Below the pieces are notes generated by a model that worked only from the letters and a program-made list of their open reading frames with translations, was not told the DNA's origin and ran no database searches. Source: Gorillibacterium timonense (GTDB lineage: Bacteria > Bacillota > Bacilli > Paenibacillales > NBRC-103111). From it: a DNA stretch of 64,000 nt. The stretch lies in assembly GCF_001457415.1 (NCBI RefSeq), contig NZ_LN881724.1, forward strand, positions 992,001 to 1,056,000, in the 5' to 3' direction. The number at the start of each line of letters is the position of its first letter. The stretch's first letter is position 1. Positions 53,675 through 61,847 of the stretch are shown here, one piece after another. Made by a program: the position numbers and the translations under genes.

Positions 53675-53761
53675 TACGCTGTCAGCCCTAATCGTGTGGA
53701 TTGAAGCGGCAATTGGTAGAGGAGGTTGTGCGGAGACCACGGTTTTTAAGCTGACAGCGTA
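53675..53761. repeat. 12-bp inverted repeat enclosing 63 bp
   Basis: TACGCTGTCAGC (53675-53686) and GCTGACAGCGTA (53750-53761) are perfect inverted copies. It could be a structural RNA end, a regulator site pair or a small mobile-element relic. The interior has no coding frame that I can support. Confidence 0.5.
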
Positions 53762-53789
53762 CTAGGACTCTATTCAGCTCGCTGCCGAG

Positions 53790-54656
53790 TTATCTCGACC
53801 ATTCGAGCATTTTCTTGCGGTACTCGTTCGGAGAGCAGCCGTTATACTTTTTGAACAACTTGTAGAAGTGGGCCATATTGGGCATGCCGATCGTTTCGCC
53901 AACTTCCGCGATGCTCATATCCTTCGTCAGCAGGTAGCGTTCGGCCCGCTTGATCTTTTTGAAATTCACATATTCCAGGAAGGACATGCCGAGCACTTTC
54001 TTAAAGTATTTGACGAAATAGTAATAGCTGATGTTAGCGATGCGGCTTGCTTCCTCGACATGAATCTTATCCTCGATGTGCTCCTCAATATAGGTAAGGA
54101 CTGGCTTCAGGCGAAGAACTTCGGCGCTATCGGGATGATTCAGCAGCTTGCGGGTATCGTTGCGCAGGATCGTCAGCAAAATTTTCTTGATCAAGAGACT
54201 GACGGCGATCTCGTAGCCGGACTCCTTATGCTGAGATTCGTGATGAATCTCCCGCACGCAGGCCTGGACGATCTCTCGGGCTTCCGCGTTCTCTTGAAAG
54301 ATATAATTCAGGCGGCTGAACGGAAAGTCTTCCTCCAGGAAAAAGCGGTGATAGGGCAGGATACTCGGCTCCATGTAATATTGCATGTCGAACTGGAAAA
54401 CATAATAGCGGGATTCCTCCGTAAGCACGCGATCGCGGTGAAGCTGAGAGGAACCGATGACGAGGATGTCCCCATCTGTCATATGATAAAAGCCTTCCTC
54501 GGTATGGATTTCAAACTCTCCCTTCACTACGAAGAGGATCTCCATTTCCTTATGATAATGCCAATTGCCGAGAGTGCTGATCCCTCGGTCTGCTTCGAAG
54601 ATTTTCATACAGAGAAACGGATTCTCGTATTGAATGTTCTCCTTTGTGATTTCCAT
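53790..54656 (-). CDS. AraC-family regulator with cupin sensor
   Basis: 288-residue regulator. The N-terminal ~95 residues are a cupin-like arm (HYHKEMEILFVVKGEFEIHTEEGF) that usually binds a sugar. The C-terminal ~100 residues hold the two HTH motifs of AraC proteins (IHVEEASRIANISYYYFVKYFKKVLGMSFLEYV and SIAEVGETIGMPNMAHFYKLFKKYNGCSPNEYR). It is divergent from the Gfo/Idh/MocA gene and likely controls it. ATG 54656 is the natural start. Confidence 0.88.
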   Translation of the reverse strand: MEITKENIQYENPFLCMKIFEADRGISTLGNWHYHKEMEILFVVKGEFEIHTEEGFYHMTDGDILVIGSSQLHRDRVLTEESRYYVFQFDMQYYMEPSILPYHRFFLEEDFPFSRLNYIFQENAEAREIVQACVREIHHESQHKESGYEIAVSLLIKKILLTILRNDTRKLLNHPDSAEVLRLKPVLTYIEEHIEDKIHVEEASRIANISYYYFVKYFKKVLGMSFLEYVNFKKIKRAERYLLTKDMSIAEVGETIGMPNMAHFYKLFKKYNGCSPNEYRKKMLEWSR

Positions 54657-54715
54657 ACGGACCCCCGGATGCCAAAATTACATAGAAGATCGACCAGATC
54701 AAACATTTCGTTTTA

Positions 54716-54729
54716 GAAAAGCGCTTGCT
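54716..54729. promoter_or_regulatory. cre-like CcpA site
   Basis: GAAAAGCGCTTGCT matches the cre consensus TGAAAGCGCTTTCA at 10 of 14 positions, with a perfect AAGCGCTT core. It overlaps the start of the -10 hexamer TATACT (54729-54734), so CcpA repression of the Gfo/Idh gene is likely. Confidence 0.45.
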
Positions 54730-54797
54730 ATACTTTATTGTAGTATGAACGGCTGATAATTTAAAGCTGTTTTTCACTCAAAGGAGGACATTATTCC

Positions 54798-55886
54798 ATG
54801 TCGAAGAAATTGCGTGTCGCCATCGTCGGCTGCGGTGGAATCGCGAACGGAAAGCATCTGCCGAGTTTGTCCAAATTGACGGAAACCGTCGAACTGGTAG
54901 CTTTTTGCGATATCGTTGTGGAGCGCGCCGAAAAGGCGAAAGAACAATACGGCACCCCGGATGCCATCGTCTATACCGATTACAAAGAACTGCTGAAGGA
55001 CGCAACCCTCGATGTCGTTCATGTCTGTACCCCGAACGATTCCCATGCTCCGATCACCATCGCCGCTCTGGAAGCAGACAAGCATGTCATGTGCGAAAAA
55101 CCGATGGCCAAGACGGCTGCGGACGCCCGCCTCATGCTCGAAGCAGTTAAGCGCACCGGCAAGAAGCTGACCATCGGCTACAACAACCGCTTCCGTCCGG
55201 ACAGCCTGCACCTCAAGAAGGTATCCGAATCCGGCAAGCTTGGTGAAGTGTATTATGCGAAAGCGCATGCAATCCGCCGCCGTGCGGTTCCGACTTGGGG
55301 GGTGTTCCTCGACGAGGAAAAGCAAGGCGGAGGACCGCTCATCGATATCGGAACGCATGCTCTTGACCTCACGCTGTGGACGATGAACAACTACAAGCCG
55401 GTTGCTGTGCTCGGCTCCGTGTTCCACAAGCTGTCCGGCCGCGAGAATGCCGCCAATGCCTTCGGGCCTTGGGATCCGAAGCAATTCACCGTTGAGGATT
55501 CCGCCTTTGGCATGATCACCTTTGAGAATGGTGCAAGCGTCGTCTTGGAAGCCTCCTGGGCTCTTAACACCCTCGATGTCAAAGAAGCGCGCGTAACCCT
55601 GTGCGGCACCGAGGGCGGCGCCGATATGGAAGACGGCCTCCGTCTGAACGGTGAAGAGTTCGGCCGTCTGTGGGAAACCAAGGTCGATACCAAAGCGGGA
55701 GGCGTCGCCTTCTACTCGGGCCAAGCGGAGTCTGATGCCGATCTGGAAGCGCGTCTGTGGACGGAAGCGATCCTCGAAGACAAGGACCCGGTTGTTCTGC
55801 CGGAGCAAGCGCTTGTTGTCTCCGAGATTCTCGAAGCGATCTACGAGTCCGCCAAGACAGGCAAGACCGTTTATCTGAATCAATAA
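54798..55886 (+). CDS. Gfo/Idh/MocA-family oxidoreductase
   Basis: 362-residue NAD(P)-dependent dehydrogenase of the glucose-fructose oxidoreductase/inositol dehydrogenase family. The Rossmann motif is VAIVGCGGIANGKHLPSL (residues 7-24). The catalytic region has CEKPMAKT and a GPLIDIGTHALDLTLW segment with the family His. Codon use is strongly biased as in highly expressed genes, unlike most neighbours. AAAGGAGGAC precedes ATG 54798. It is divergent from the AraC gene, and a cre-like site lies at its promoter. Probably oxidises a sugar or cyclitol. Confidence 0.9.
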   Translation: MSKKLRVAIVGCGGIANGKHLPSLSKLTETVELVAFCDIVVERAEKAKEQYGTPDAIVYTDYKELLKDATLDVVHVCTPNDSHAPITIAALEADKHVMCEKPMAKTAADARLMLEAVKRTGKKLTIGYNNRFRPDSLHLKKVSESGKLGEVYYAKAHAIRRRAVPTWGVFLDEEKQGGGPLIDIGTHALDLTLWTMNNYKPVAVLGSVFHKLSGRENAANAFGPWDPKQFTVEDSAFGMITFENGASVVLEASWALNTLDVKEARVTLCGTEGGADMEDGLRLNGEEFGRLWETKVDTKAGGVAFYSGQAESDADLEARLWTEAILEDKDPVVLPEQALVVSEILEAIYESAKTGKTVYLNQ

Positions 55887-55918
55887 GAAGCTGATCCTTC
55901 GGGCGATTGACCGATTGC

Positions 55919-55963
55919 GACTGTTCCATCCCATTGTATGGGGGATGGAACAGTCCTTTTTTT
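55919..55963 (+). terminator. Terminator after the oxidoreductase gene
   Basis: GACTGTTCCATCCC pairs with GGGATGGAACAGTC around ATTGTATGG, followed by a run of T. Confidence 0.9.
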
Positions 55964-56107
55964 GATTTTTCGGCATCTCGGCTGCAAAAGCCAAACCGCC
56001 GGAAGCCGATTTATGTTAAAATCACAGAAGTGCGATCCTTTTGGTTCCCCTTATAGGGCCAAAGGCGATCGACCATTTTTGCGCTTCCTAAAAGAGGGAT
56101 AGTCGTT

Positions 56108-57178
56108 ATGAAGGATCGGATTGTATTTACCGGTGGCGGATCGGCAGGCCATGTCTCCGTCAACCTTGCCCTCATCCCCCATTTTCTTCGGGAGGGATGG
56201 GAGGTTCACTACATCGGCTCTCACACCGGAATTGAAAAAGACTTGATCGCTCGGCTCCCGGAGGTCCATTACCACCCGATCTCGACGGGAAAGCTTCGCC
56301 GATACCGCTCGATGGAAAATGTGAAGGACCCCTTTCGCACCTTGAAAGGGATCGGGCAGGCTTATCATCTCATTCGGAGAATCAAACCCGCGGTCATCTT
56401 CTCCAAAGGCGGCTTTGTTTCCGTACCCGTCGTCATTGCTGGCCGGTTGAAGGGGGTGCCTGTCGTCATTCATGAATCCGATTTGACGCCGGGGCTCGCC
56501 AACCGCATCTCGATCCCGTTCGCGAACCGGGTCTGTACGACCTTTCCCGAGACGCTTGAGCAGCTACCGGCAGCCAAAAGCCGATGCGTCGGCGCGATCG
56601 TGCGGCCCGAATTGTTGAAAGGACGGATCGAACGGGGCTATCGGTTCAGCGGTCTTGAACCGGGGCTTCCCGTGCTGCTGATCATGGGAGGAAGTCTCGG
56701 CGCGAAGAAAATCAATGATGCGGTTCGAGGAGCGCTGACTCCGCTGTTGTCCGGCTTTCAGATCGTCCACCTCACCGGAAAGGGGCAAGTGGACCATTCG
56801 CTTCACCGGTACGGATACGTTCAATTCGAATATGTGAACGAGGAGCTGCCCGATCTGCTGGCGATGGCCGATCTTGTGGTGTCGCGCGCTGGCTCGAATT
56901 CCATCTTTGAATTTCTGGCGCTGCGCAAGCCGATGGTTCTGATCCCGCTGCCAAAAGGGGCAAGCCGGGGAGATCAGATTCTGAACGCGCAGTCGTTTGA
57001 GAAGTCCGGCTATGCGTCCGTTCTTCCCGAAGAGGACCTGACTCCCGAAGCTCTGCAAGCCCGAGTGGAGTCGGTGTGGAACGAGCGGGATACTTATCGG
57101 GCAAACATGGAAAGCTATCATGCGGATTCCGCGCTGGATCAAGTGCGGGAGCTCATCATGGAAGCGGCTCATAAATAG
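56108..57178 (+). CDS. murG: UDP-N-acetylglucosamine transferase MurG (GGGSAGHV variant)
   Basis: 356-residue glycosyltransferase adding GlcNAc to lipid I to make lipid II. The N-terminal loop reads FTGGGSAGHVSVNLALIP, where the common MurG has GGGTGGHI. The donor-binding half has LLIMGGSLGAKKIND and VSRAGSNSIFEFLALRKPMVLIPLPKG. A second MurG of this GGGSAGHV kind occurs beside the main copy in some Bacillales, so this may be an extra one. It is followed by a nitroreductase gene, not by division genes. Confidence 0.88.
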   Translation: MKDRIVFTGGGSAGHVSVNLALIPHFLREGWEVHYIGSHTGIEKDLIARLPEVHYHPISTGKLRRYRSMENVKDPFRTLKGIGQAYHLIRRIKPAVIFSKGGFVSVPVVIAGRLKGVPVVIHESDLTPGLANRISIPFANRVCTTFPETLEQLPAAKSRCVGAIVRPELLKGRIERGYRFSGLEPGLPVLLIMGGSLGAKKINDAVRGALTPLLSGFQIVHLTGKGQVDHSLHRYGYVQFEYVNEELPDLLAMADLVVSRAGSNSIFEFLALRKPMVLIPLPKGASRGDQILNAQSFEKSGYASVLPEEDLTPEALQARVESVWNERDTYRANMESYHADSALDQVRELIMEAAHK

Positions 57179-57209
57179 AAGCCAGCGAAAGCGAAAGGAT
57201 GCGAGGGAG

Positions 57210-57803
57210 ATGGAACTCTTTGAAGCGATCCGCGGCCGAAGAAGCATCGGGAAATTTGCCGCCGAACTTCCGGTTTCGCGTGAACAGATCGAACGGCTTC
57301 TGGAAGCGGCCAATTGGGCGCCGAGTCACCATGCGACTGAGCCGTGGCGCTTTACGGTATTGACCGGTGGCGGAAGGCAACTGCTCAGCGATGCTTATGC
57401 CGCAATCGCGGAGGAGGAAGCGAAACGGACCGGGCAGACGGAGAATCTGGAGGAACTGCGCCGCAAGCAGGCGGCCAAGGCGTTCCGGGCTCCCGTCGTG
57501 ATTGCGGTTTCGGTCTCTCCCTCCGCGGACCCGCACGTTCAGAGGGCGGAAGAGTTTGCTGCGGCGCATGCAGCAGTTCAAAACCTTTTGCTCGCGGCCC
57601 ATGCGCTCGGTCTCGGAGCCATTTGGCGCAGCGGAGCTCCGATGGTTCATCCGAGGATGAAAGCCGCTTTTGAGCTGTCCGAAACGGAAGAACTCGTCGC
57701 CCTCGTGTACATCGGTGCGCCGGATCGCGAAGCGCCGACCGGACGCCGCCGCCCTGTCAGCGAGAAGATCCGCTGGCTGGACGAGGCGCCTGGACCGAAC
57801 TGA
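57210..57803 (+). CDS. Nitroreductase family protein
   Basis: 197-residue flavin reductase-like protein. The signature RGRRSIGKFAAELPVSREQIERLLEAANWAPSHHATEPWRF holds the FMN-binding RRS motif and the A-PS-H...PW region. It ends in the family's usual hydrophobic segment and a basic tail. ATG 57210 is the likely start, with AAAGGATGCG upstream. It starts 31 bp after murG. The physiological substrate is unknown; family members reduce quinones and nitro compounds. Confidence 0.88.
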   Translation: MELFEAIRGRRSIGKFAAELPVSREQIERLLEAANWAPSHHATEPWRFTVLTGGGRQLLSDAYAAIAEEEAKRTGQTENLEELRRKQAAKAFRAPVVIAVSVSPSADPHVQRAEEFAAAHAAVQNLLLAAHALGLGAIWRSGAPMVHPRMKAAFELSETEELVALVYIGAPDREAPTGRRRPVSEKIRWLDEAPGPN

Positions 57804-57830
57804 AAATGATACAGAGAGAGCGTGATAGGA

Positions 57831-59543
57831 GTGCTTCGCCGTTTTTTTACGTATTACCGGCCTTACAAAGGGCTGTTTGCTTTGGATTTTTCCTGTGCGG
57901 TGATCGCCGGGCTGCTTGAGCTGGCTTTTCCGATCGCCGTCAACGAATTTGTGGACAAGCTGCTTCCGAGCGGCGATTGGTCGCTCATTTTGATCGCGTG
58001 CTTGGCTTTGCTCGGGGTTTACCTGTTGAATACGGTCTTGCAGTTCATCGTGACTTACTGGGGTCACATGTTAGGCGTCAACATCGAAACGGACATGCGC
58101 AAGAAGCTGTTCGAGCAGATTCAACGGCTGTCCTTCCGCTATTTTGACAACACCAAAACAGGGCATTTGATCGGGCGGATTACGAATGATCTGAACGATA
58201 TCGGAGAGATGGCCCATCACGGGCCGGAGGATGTCTTCATCGCGATCATGACGCTGATCGGCTCCTTCATTCTGATGTTCTCGATCCATCCGACCTTGAC
58301 CTTGCTCACCTTTCTCGTGATTCCAGTCATGGTATGGGTTGCCTATCACTTCAGCCGCAAAATGACCGGCACCTTCCGCAGCTTGTTCAACAAGGTCGGC
58401 GATTTCAATGCTCGCGTCGAGGATAATATCGGCGGCATTCGAGTCGTTCAGGCATTCGCCAATGAAGAACATGAGAAAAAGCTGTTCGCGGTGAACAATG
58501 GCCAATACCGGTTGACGAAGCTGCTCGCCTACAAAATCATGGCGAAGAGCTCCTCCATCACCTATATGATGATGCGTCTGGTCTCCATGTTCGTGATGAT
58601 TGCCGGAACCTGGTTCGTTCTCCAGGGTGAGCTTACCAACGGCCAGTTCGTCGGATTCCTTCTGTTGACCAATGTCTTCTTCCGACCGATCGAGAAGATC
58701 AACAACGTCATTGAAAGCTACCCGAAGGGGATAGCAGGATTTAAACGTTACCTGGAAGTGCTCGATACCGAACCGGATGTAGCTGACGCTCCCGATGCGA
58801 GGGAGGCGTCCGAACTGAAGGGCGACATTCGATATGAAGCGGTTTCCTTCGGATACGAAGAGGACAAAAAGACGCTTCACAACATCCATCTGTCCATCCG
58901 TGCCGGTGAAACCGTTGCGTTCGTAGGGCCGTCAGGCGCGGGCAAGACCACCCTGTGCAGCCTGCTTCCGCGTTTCTACGATGTGACGGACGGAAGCATT
59001 ACCATCGACGGTGTGGACATCCGCAGGTATTCCCTGCATTCTCTTCGCAGGCAGATCGGGGTTGTGCAGCAGGATGTGTTCCTCTTCTCCGGCACCATCC
59101 GCGAGAACATCGCTTACGGCAAGCTGGACGCTTCGGAGGAGGAGATCTGGCAAGCGGCGGGAAGAGCCAAGCTGGCCGAGATGATCCGCCAGCTTCCGGA
59201 AGGGATGAACACGGTGATCGGAGAGCGGGGAGTGAAGTTGTCCGGAGGCCAGAAACAGCGGCTCGCCATCGCCCGCATGTTCCTGAAGAACCCGCCGATC
59301 TTGATTTTGGATGAGGCGACTTCAGCGCTAGATACTGAGACGGAAGCCGCCATCCAACAGTCTCTCAGCGAGCTGGCGGTCGGACGGACGACGCTTGTCA
59401 TTGCCCACCGGCTCGCGACGATCAAGAATGCGGACCGGATCGTGGTGGTCACCGAAGACGGGATCGCGGAGGAAGGCTCTCATGAAGAGTTGGTGACAGC
59501 CGGAGGGATTTACTCCAGGCTGCACACCGCTCAATACGGGTGA
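57831..59543 (+). CDS. MsbA-like ABC exporter (fused permease-ATPase)
   Basis: About 570-residue half-transporter. The membrane domain (residues 1-315) has six helices. The C-terminal ATPase has Walker A GPSGAGKTT, signature LSGGQKQRLAIARM, Walker B ILILDEATSALD and the H-loop in IAHRLAT. It would work as a homodimer or heterodimer, exporting lipids or drugs. GTG 57831 gives the usual start (LRRFFTYYRPYKG) with a spaced GAGAGAG site; GTG 57822 is the alternative. It follows the nitroreductase gene by 27 bp. Confidence 0.9.
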   Translation: MLRRFFTYYRPYKGLFALDFSCAVIAGLLELAFPIAVNEFVDKLLPSGDWSLILIACLALLGVYLLNTVLQFIVTYWGHMLGVNIETDMRKKLFEQIQRLSFRYFDNTKTGHLIGRITNDLNDIGEMAHHGPEDVFIAIMTLIGSFILMFSIHPTLTLLTFLVIPVMVWVAYHFSRKMTGTFRSLFNKVGDFNARVEDNIGGIRVVQAFANEEHEKKLFAVNNGQYRLTKLLAYKIMAKSSSITYMMMRLVSMFVMIAGTWFVLQGELTNGQFVGFLLLTNVFFRPIEKINNVIESYPKGIAGFKRYLEVLDTEPDVADAPDAREASELKGDIRYEAVSFGYEEDKKTLHNIHLSIRAGETVAFVGPSGAGKTTLCSLLPRFYDVTDGSITIDGVDIRRYSLHSLRRQIGVVQQDVFLFSGTIRENIAYGKLDASEEEIWQAAGRAKLAEMIRQLPEGMNTVIGERGVKLSGGQKQRLAIARMFLKNPPILILDEATSALDTETEAAIQQSLSELAVGRTTLVIAHRLATIKNADRIVVVTEDGIAEEGSHEELVTAGGIYSRLHTAQYG

Positions 59544-59556
59544 ACCTTCCGGGTTT

Positions 59557-60744
59557 TTAGGGACGACTGTACATCCCGGTCCTCAAGATGTGGCTCTCCG
59601 CCTTGGCGGTGATCTCCACCTTCGGGAACTGCTCGGACCAACGATCCTTTACTTTATTCCATTCCTTCGGATATTTGCGATGAAACATTTGGGCGACCTG
59701 CAGGACATCGATGTTGCTCTTCTGCAGGTCTTCCATCGTTTCTTCGATATCGCGGACAATCAACCGATTGTTTCCCTGTTCGACCATGCGGATTGCCTCA
59801 GGAGTGGATATCTTTAGATCAGATGAATTTTGGATAACATACAGCTGGGCGTTCACGGAGATTTCTAACTTCCATACCCCTTTTTCAATCTTCGGCTTGA
59901 AGCTCGACTTGCTTCTTACGACTTGCAAGTTGACGTTTTCCCCTTCTTTTTCGCCTTCCGCTGCTCCTTCTCCAATGGGAACCGACAGCTTGATCCAGCG
60001 GCTGTGGTCTTCCGCCCAAAGCATGCCCCGTGTTTTATTCGAATTTAAATAGCCTTTCATCCTACCATCCTGCAGTAAAGCGCAACCCCGCAGCGTTTTG
60101 ATATTCTCGGAGCCGATATTGTTCATCCCCACCTTCACATAGGGCAGAGCGATCGCATGGGATTCCCCGAGAATGCCCTCCGCGAGATCCTTCAAATTAC
60201 GGTCGATGCCGTACTGCTGTTCAATAAGAAACATAAGGCTGATGGAGGAGCTGATTTCAACCGCAGGCTTTACGCCAAGCAGCTTCTTAGCTGTGCCCTC
60301 GCAGACGAGAACCCGCGTTCTCTCGCGCGTCTGGGAATAGCGTAGAAAGAAATCCATATCATTCTTGAGTCCCCGTTCCGCCGCTTTTTCGCCGAAGATG
60401 ACCGTCTTGTTATGTCCCCAAAAGAGAGTTCGGGGAAGCTTCCGCTGCAGATTGTGAACCGCATCGAACAATGTTTTCCCCGAGGCGCTGAGCACAAGCG
60501 TCTGTCCTGGAGAGGCTTCCGCTAGCTTTCCCTCACTTCCGCCACCGCCTCCTCCTGAGCTTTTGCCGGCTGAATTAAAGAACTGGGCGGTCAGCTCGAT
60601 TTTGCCGTCCGGCAAACTGTCGATTCCTGCTCCGAGCACGATCAGGATGTTATTGACCTCCTTCCGATTCCAACAGCCGCTCAGTCCCATTGCCAGAATG
60701 GCCGCGAGGAGGACAAGAAGAATGCGGATCAAACGCCCGTTCAT
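59557..60744 (-). CDS. Ger(x)C-family spore germination lipoprotein
   Basis: 395-residue lipoprotein and C subunit of a germinant receptor. The signal peptide ends in a lipobox, LSGCWNRKE (Cys near residue 23). Mature protein matches the Ger(x)C family, for example KTLFWGHNKTVIFGEKAAERGL and RTRVLVCEGTAK. It would sit on the outer face of the spore inner membrane with the A and B subunits. ATG 60744 is chosen, AAAGGAG lies upstream, and it overlaps the B gene by 4 bp. Confidence 0.9.
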   Translation of the reverse strand: MNGRLIRILLVLLAAILAMGLSGCWNRKEVNNILIVLGAGIDSLPDGKIELTAQFFNSAGKSSGGGGGGSEGKLAEASPGQTLVLSASGKTLFDAVHNLQRKLPRTLFWGHNKTVIFGEKAAERGLKNDMDFFLRYSQTRERTRVLVCEGTAKKLLGVKPAVEISSSISLMFLIEQQYGIDRNLKDLAEGILGESHAIALPYVKVGMNNIGSENIKTLRGCALLQDGRMKGYLNSNKTRGMLWAEDHSRWIKLSVPIGEGAAEGEKEGENVNLQVVRSKSSFKPKIEKGVWKLEISVNAQLYVIQNSSDLKISTPEAIRMVEQGNNRLIVRDIEETMEDLQKSNIDVLQVAQMFHRKYPKEWNKVKDRWSEQFPKVEITAKAESHILRTGMYSRP

Positions 60745-61844
60745 GAAGCAGTCGCTCCTTTGGAGGAATGACGAAAACGGATGGAGGCCAACGCCCATAA
60801 TAGCAAGGGGATGATCAGCAGAAACAACAGAAAGAGGGCCGGTGCGGCCATGTTCAGGAATAAAGATAAGGTTTCCTGATTAGGTACCATCACAACCCCG
60901 GTTACCAGGATAATTCCTCCGATCGGCACGACAAGCGGCCGATAATCCGGCATTTGGATCCATTGAGCGATATTGCTCACCGAGATGTAATAGAATACCG
61001 ACAGCTTCACGATCAGGGTGGCTACCCAGATGACCATCGCGGCAGCCTCCAGGTGCTCGAAGAAGTTGGCATAGCTGATAAATCTCACCGCAACAAGAAA
61101 CGGGTAGCTGAGGTTTTGCGTGAGAATGCCGAACAAGAGTAGAGCGGTCGAGTTTACTGTAACAAGCGTAGCGATCACCAGCAGCACCGCTCGGGTCATG
61201 GCCTTCACCGGCTTAGCTCCGACCGGTAAAAACGGCATGAAGTAGGCAACCAGCGAAAATTCGGACATCCAGCCCTGAGCTACATAAGAGCCCTTCAAGG
61301 AGGGGACGATCCCGAACTCAAGAAAGGGCAAAGCGTTTCTTGGCTCCAGCACGGGATACAAAAGAACCATTGTAAACACGATCAATGCCATGAAGGGCAT
61401 GACGAATAGCACCGAAATCCGAGCGAGGACCTCGATTCCCTTGTGAACCGCATAAGCACAGACGGCGAGAACGGAGCCCATTACAGCAAGGATCGGGGTT
61501 TGATCCAGGAAAGGGCCCATAATAAATTCGGAGTATTCTCTCAAGACCAAGGCGGCCATGAAGATGTGCAGCAGGACGTAGAGGAAGCCGAGAGCCTTTC
61601 CCGGAATCTTGCCCAGCAGCTTCGGGAAATATTGAATCGGAGTATCTCCCGGATAATACTGGTGCAGCCGATAAGCGACCCAAAAGGCGAGAAGCCCGAC
61701 CGGCAGAGACCAAAGCGGGGTGAACCACATATCCGTTCTCGCCACAATGGACGTATTAGCGGGCACGACTAGTATAGCGGTGGTGATGATCGTGAGGTAC
61801 ATGAGCAGCATGAGCTGCATGACGGACAGTTTGCTCTTTACCAC
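60741..61844 (-). CDS. Spore germination permease, GerB/GerKB family
   Basis: 367-residue membrane protein with ten predicted helices, belonging to the APC-like GerB family. Characteristic blocks include NTSIVARTDMWFTPLWSLP and YFMPFLPVGAKP. It probably carries the germinant-sensing site. It starts 3 bp after the A-subunit stop and overlaps the GerC gene by 4 bp. In a three-gene receptor operon of the gerKA-gerKB-gerKC order. Confidence 0.9.
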   Translation of the reverse strand: MVKSKLSVMQLMLLMYLTIITTAILVVPANTSIVARTDMWFTPLWSLPVGLLAFWVAYRLHQYYPGDTPIQYFPKLLGKIPGKALGFLYVLLHIFMAALVLREYSEFIMGPFLDQTPILAVMGSVLAVCAYAVHKGIEVLARISVLFVMPFMALIVFTMVLLYPVLEPRNALPFLEFGIVPSLKGSYVAQGWMSEFSLVAYFMPFLPVGAKPVKAMTRAVLLVIATLVTVNSTALLLFGILTQNLSYPFLVAVRFISYANFFEHLEAAAMVIWVATLIVKLSVFYYISVSNIAQWIQMPDYRPLVVPIGGIILVTGVVMVPNQETLSLFLNMAAPALFLLFLLIIPLLLWALASIRFRHSSKGATAS

Positions 61845-61847
61845 CGA

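Noticed and set aside
54774..55994. 406-codon open frame opposite the Gfo/Idh gene
   Set aside because: Antisense shadow caused by biased codon use in the plus-strand gene; no ribosome site or family match.
57156..58067. 303-codon open frame opposite the nitroreductase and ABC exporter
   Set aside because: Covers two well supported genes and has Arg-rich shadow-like composition.
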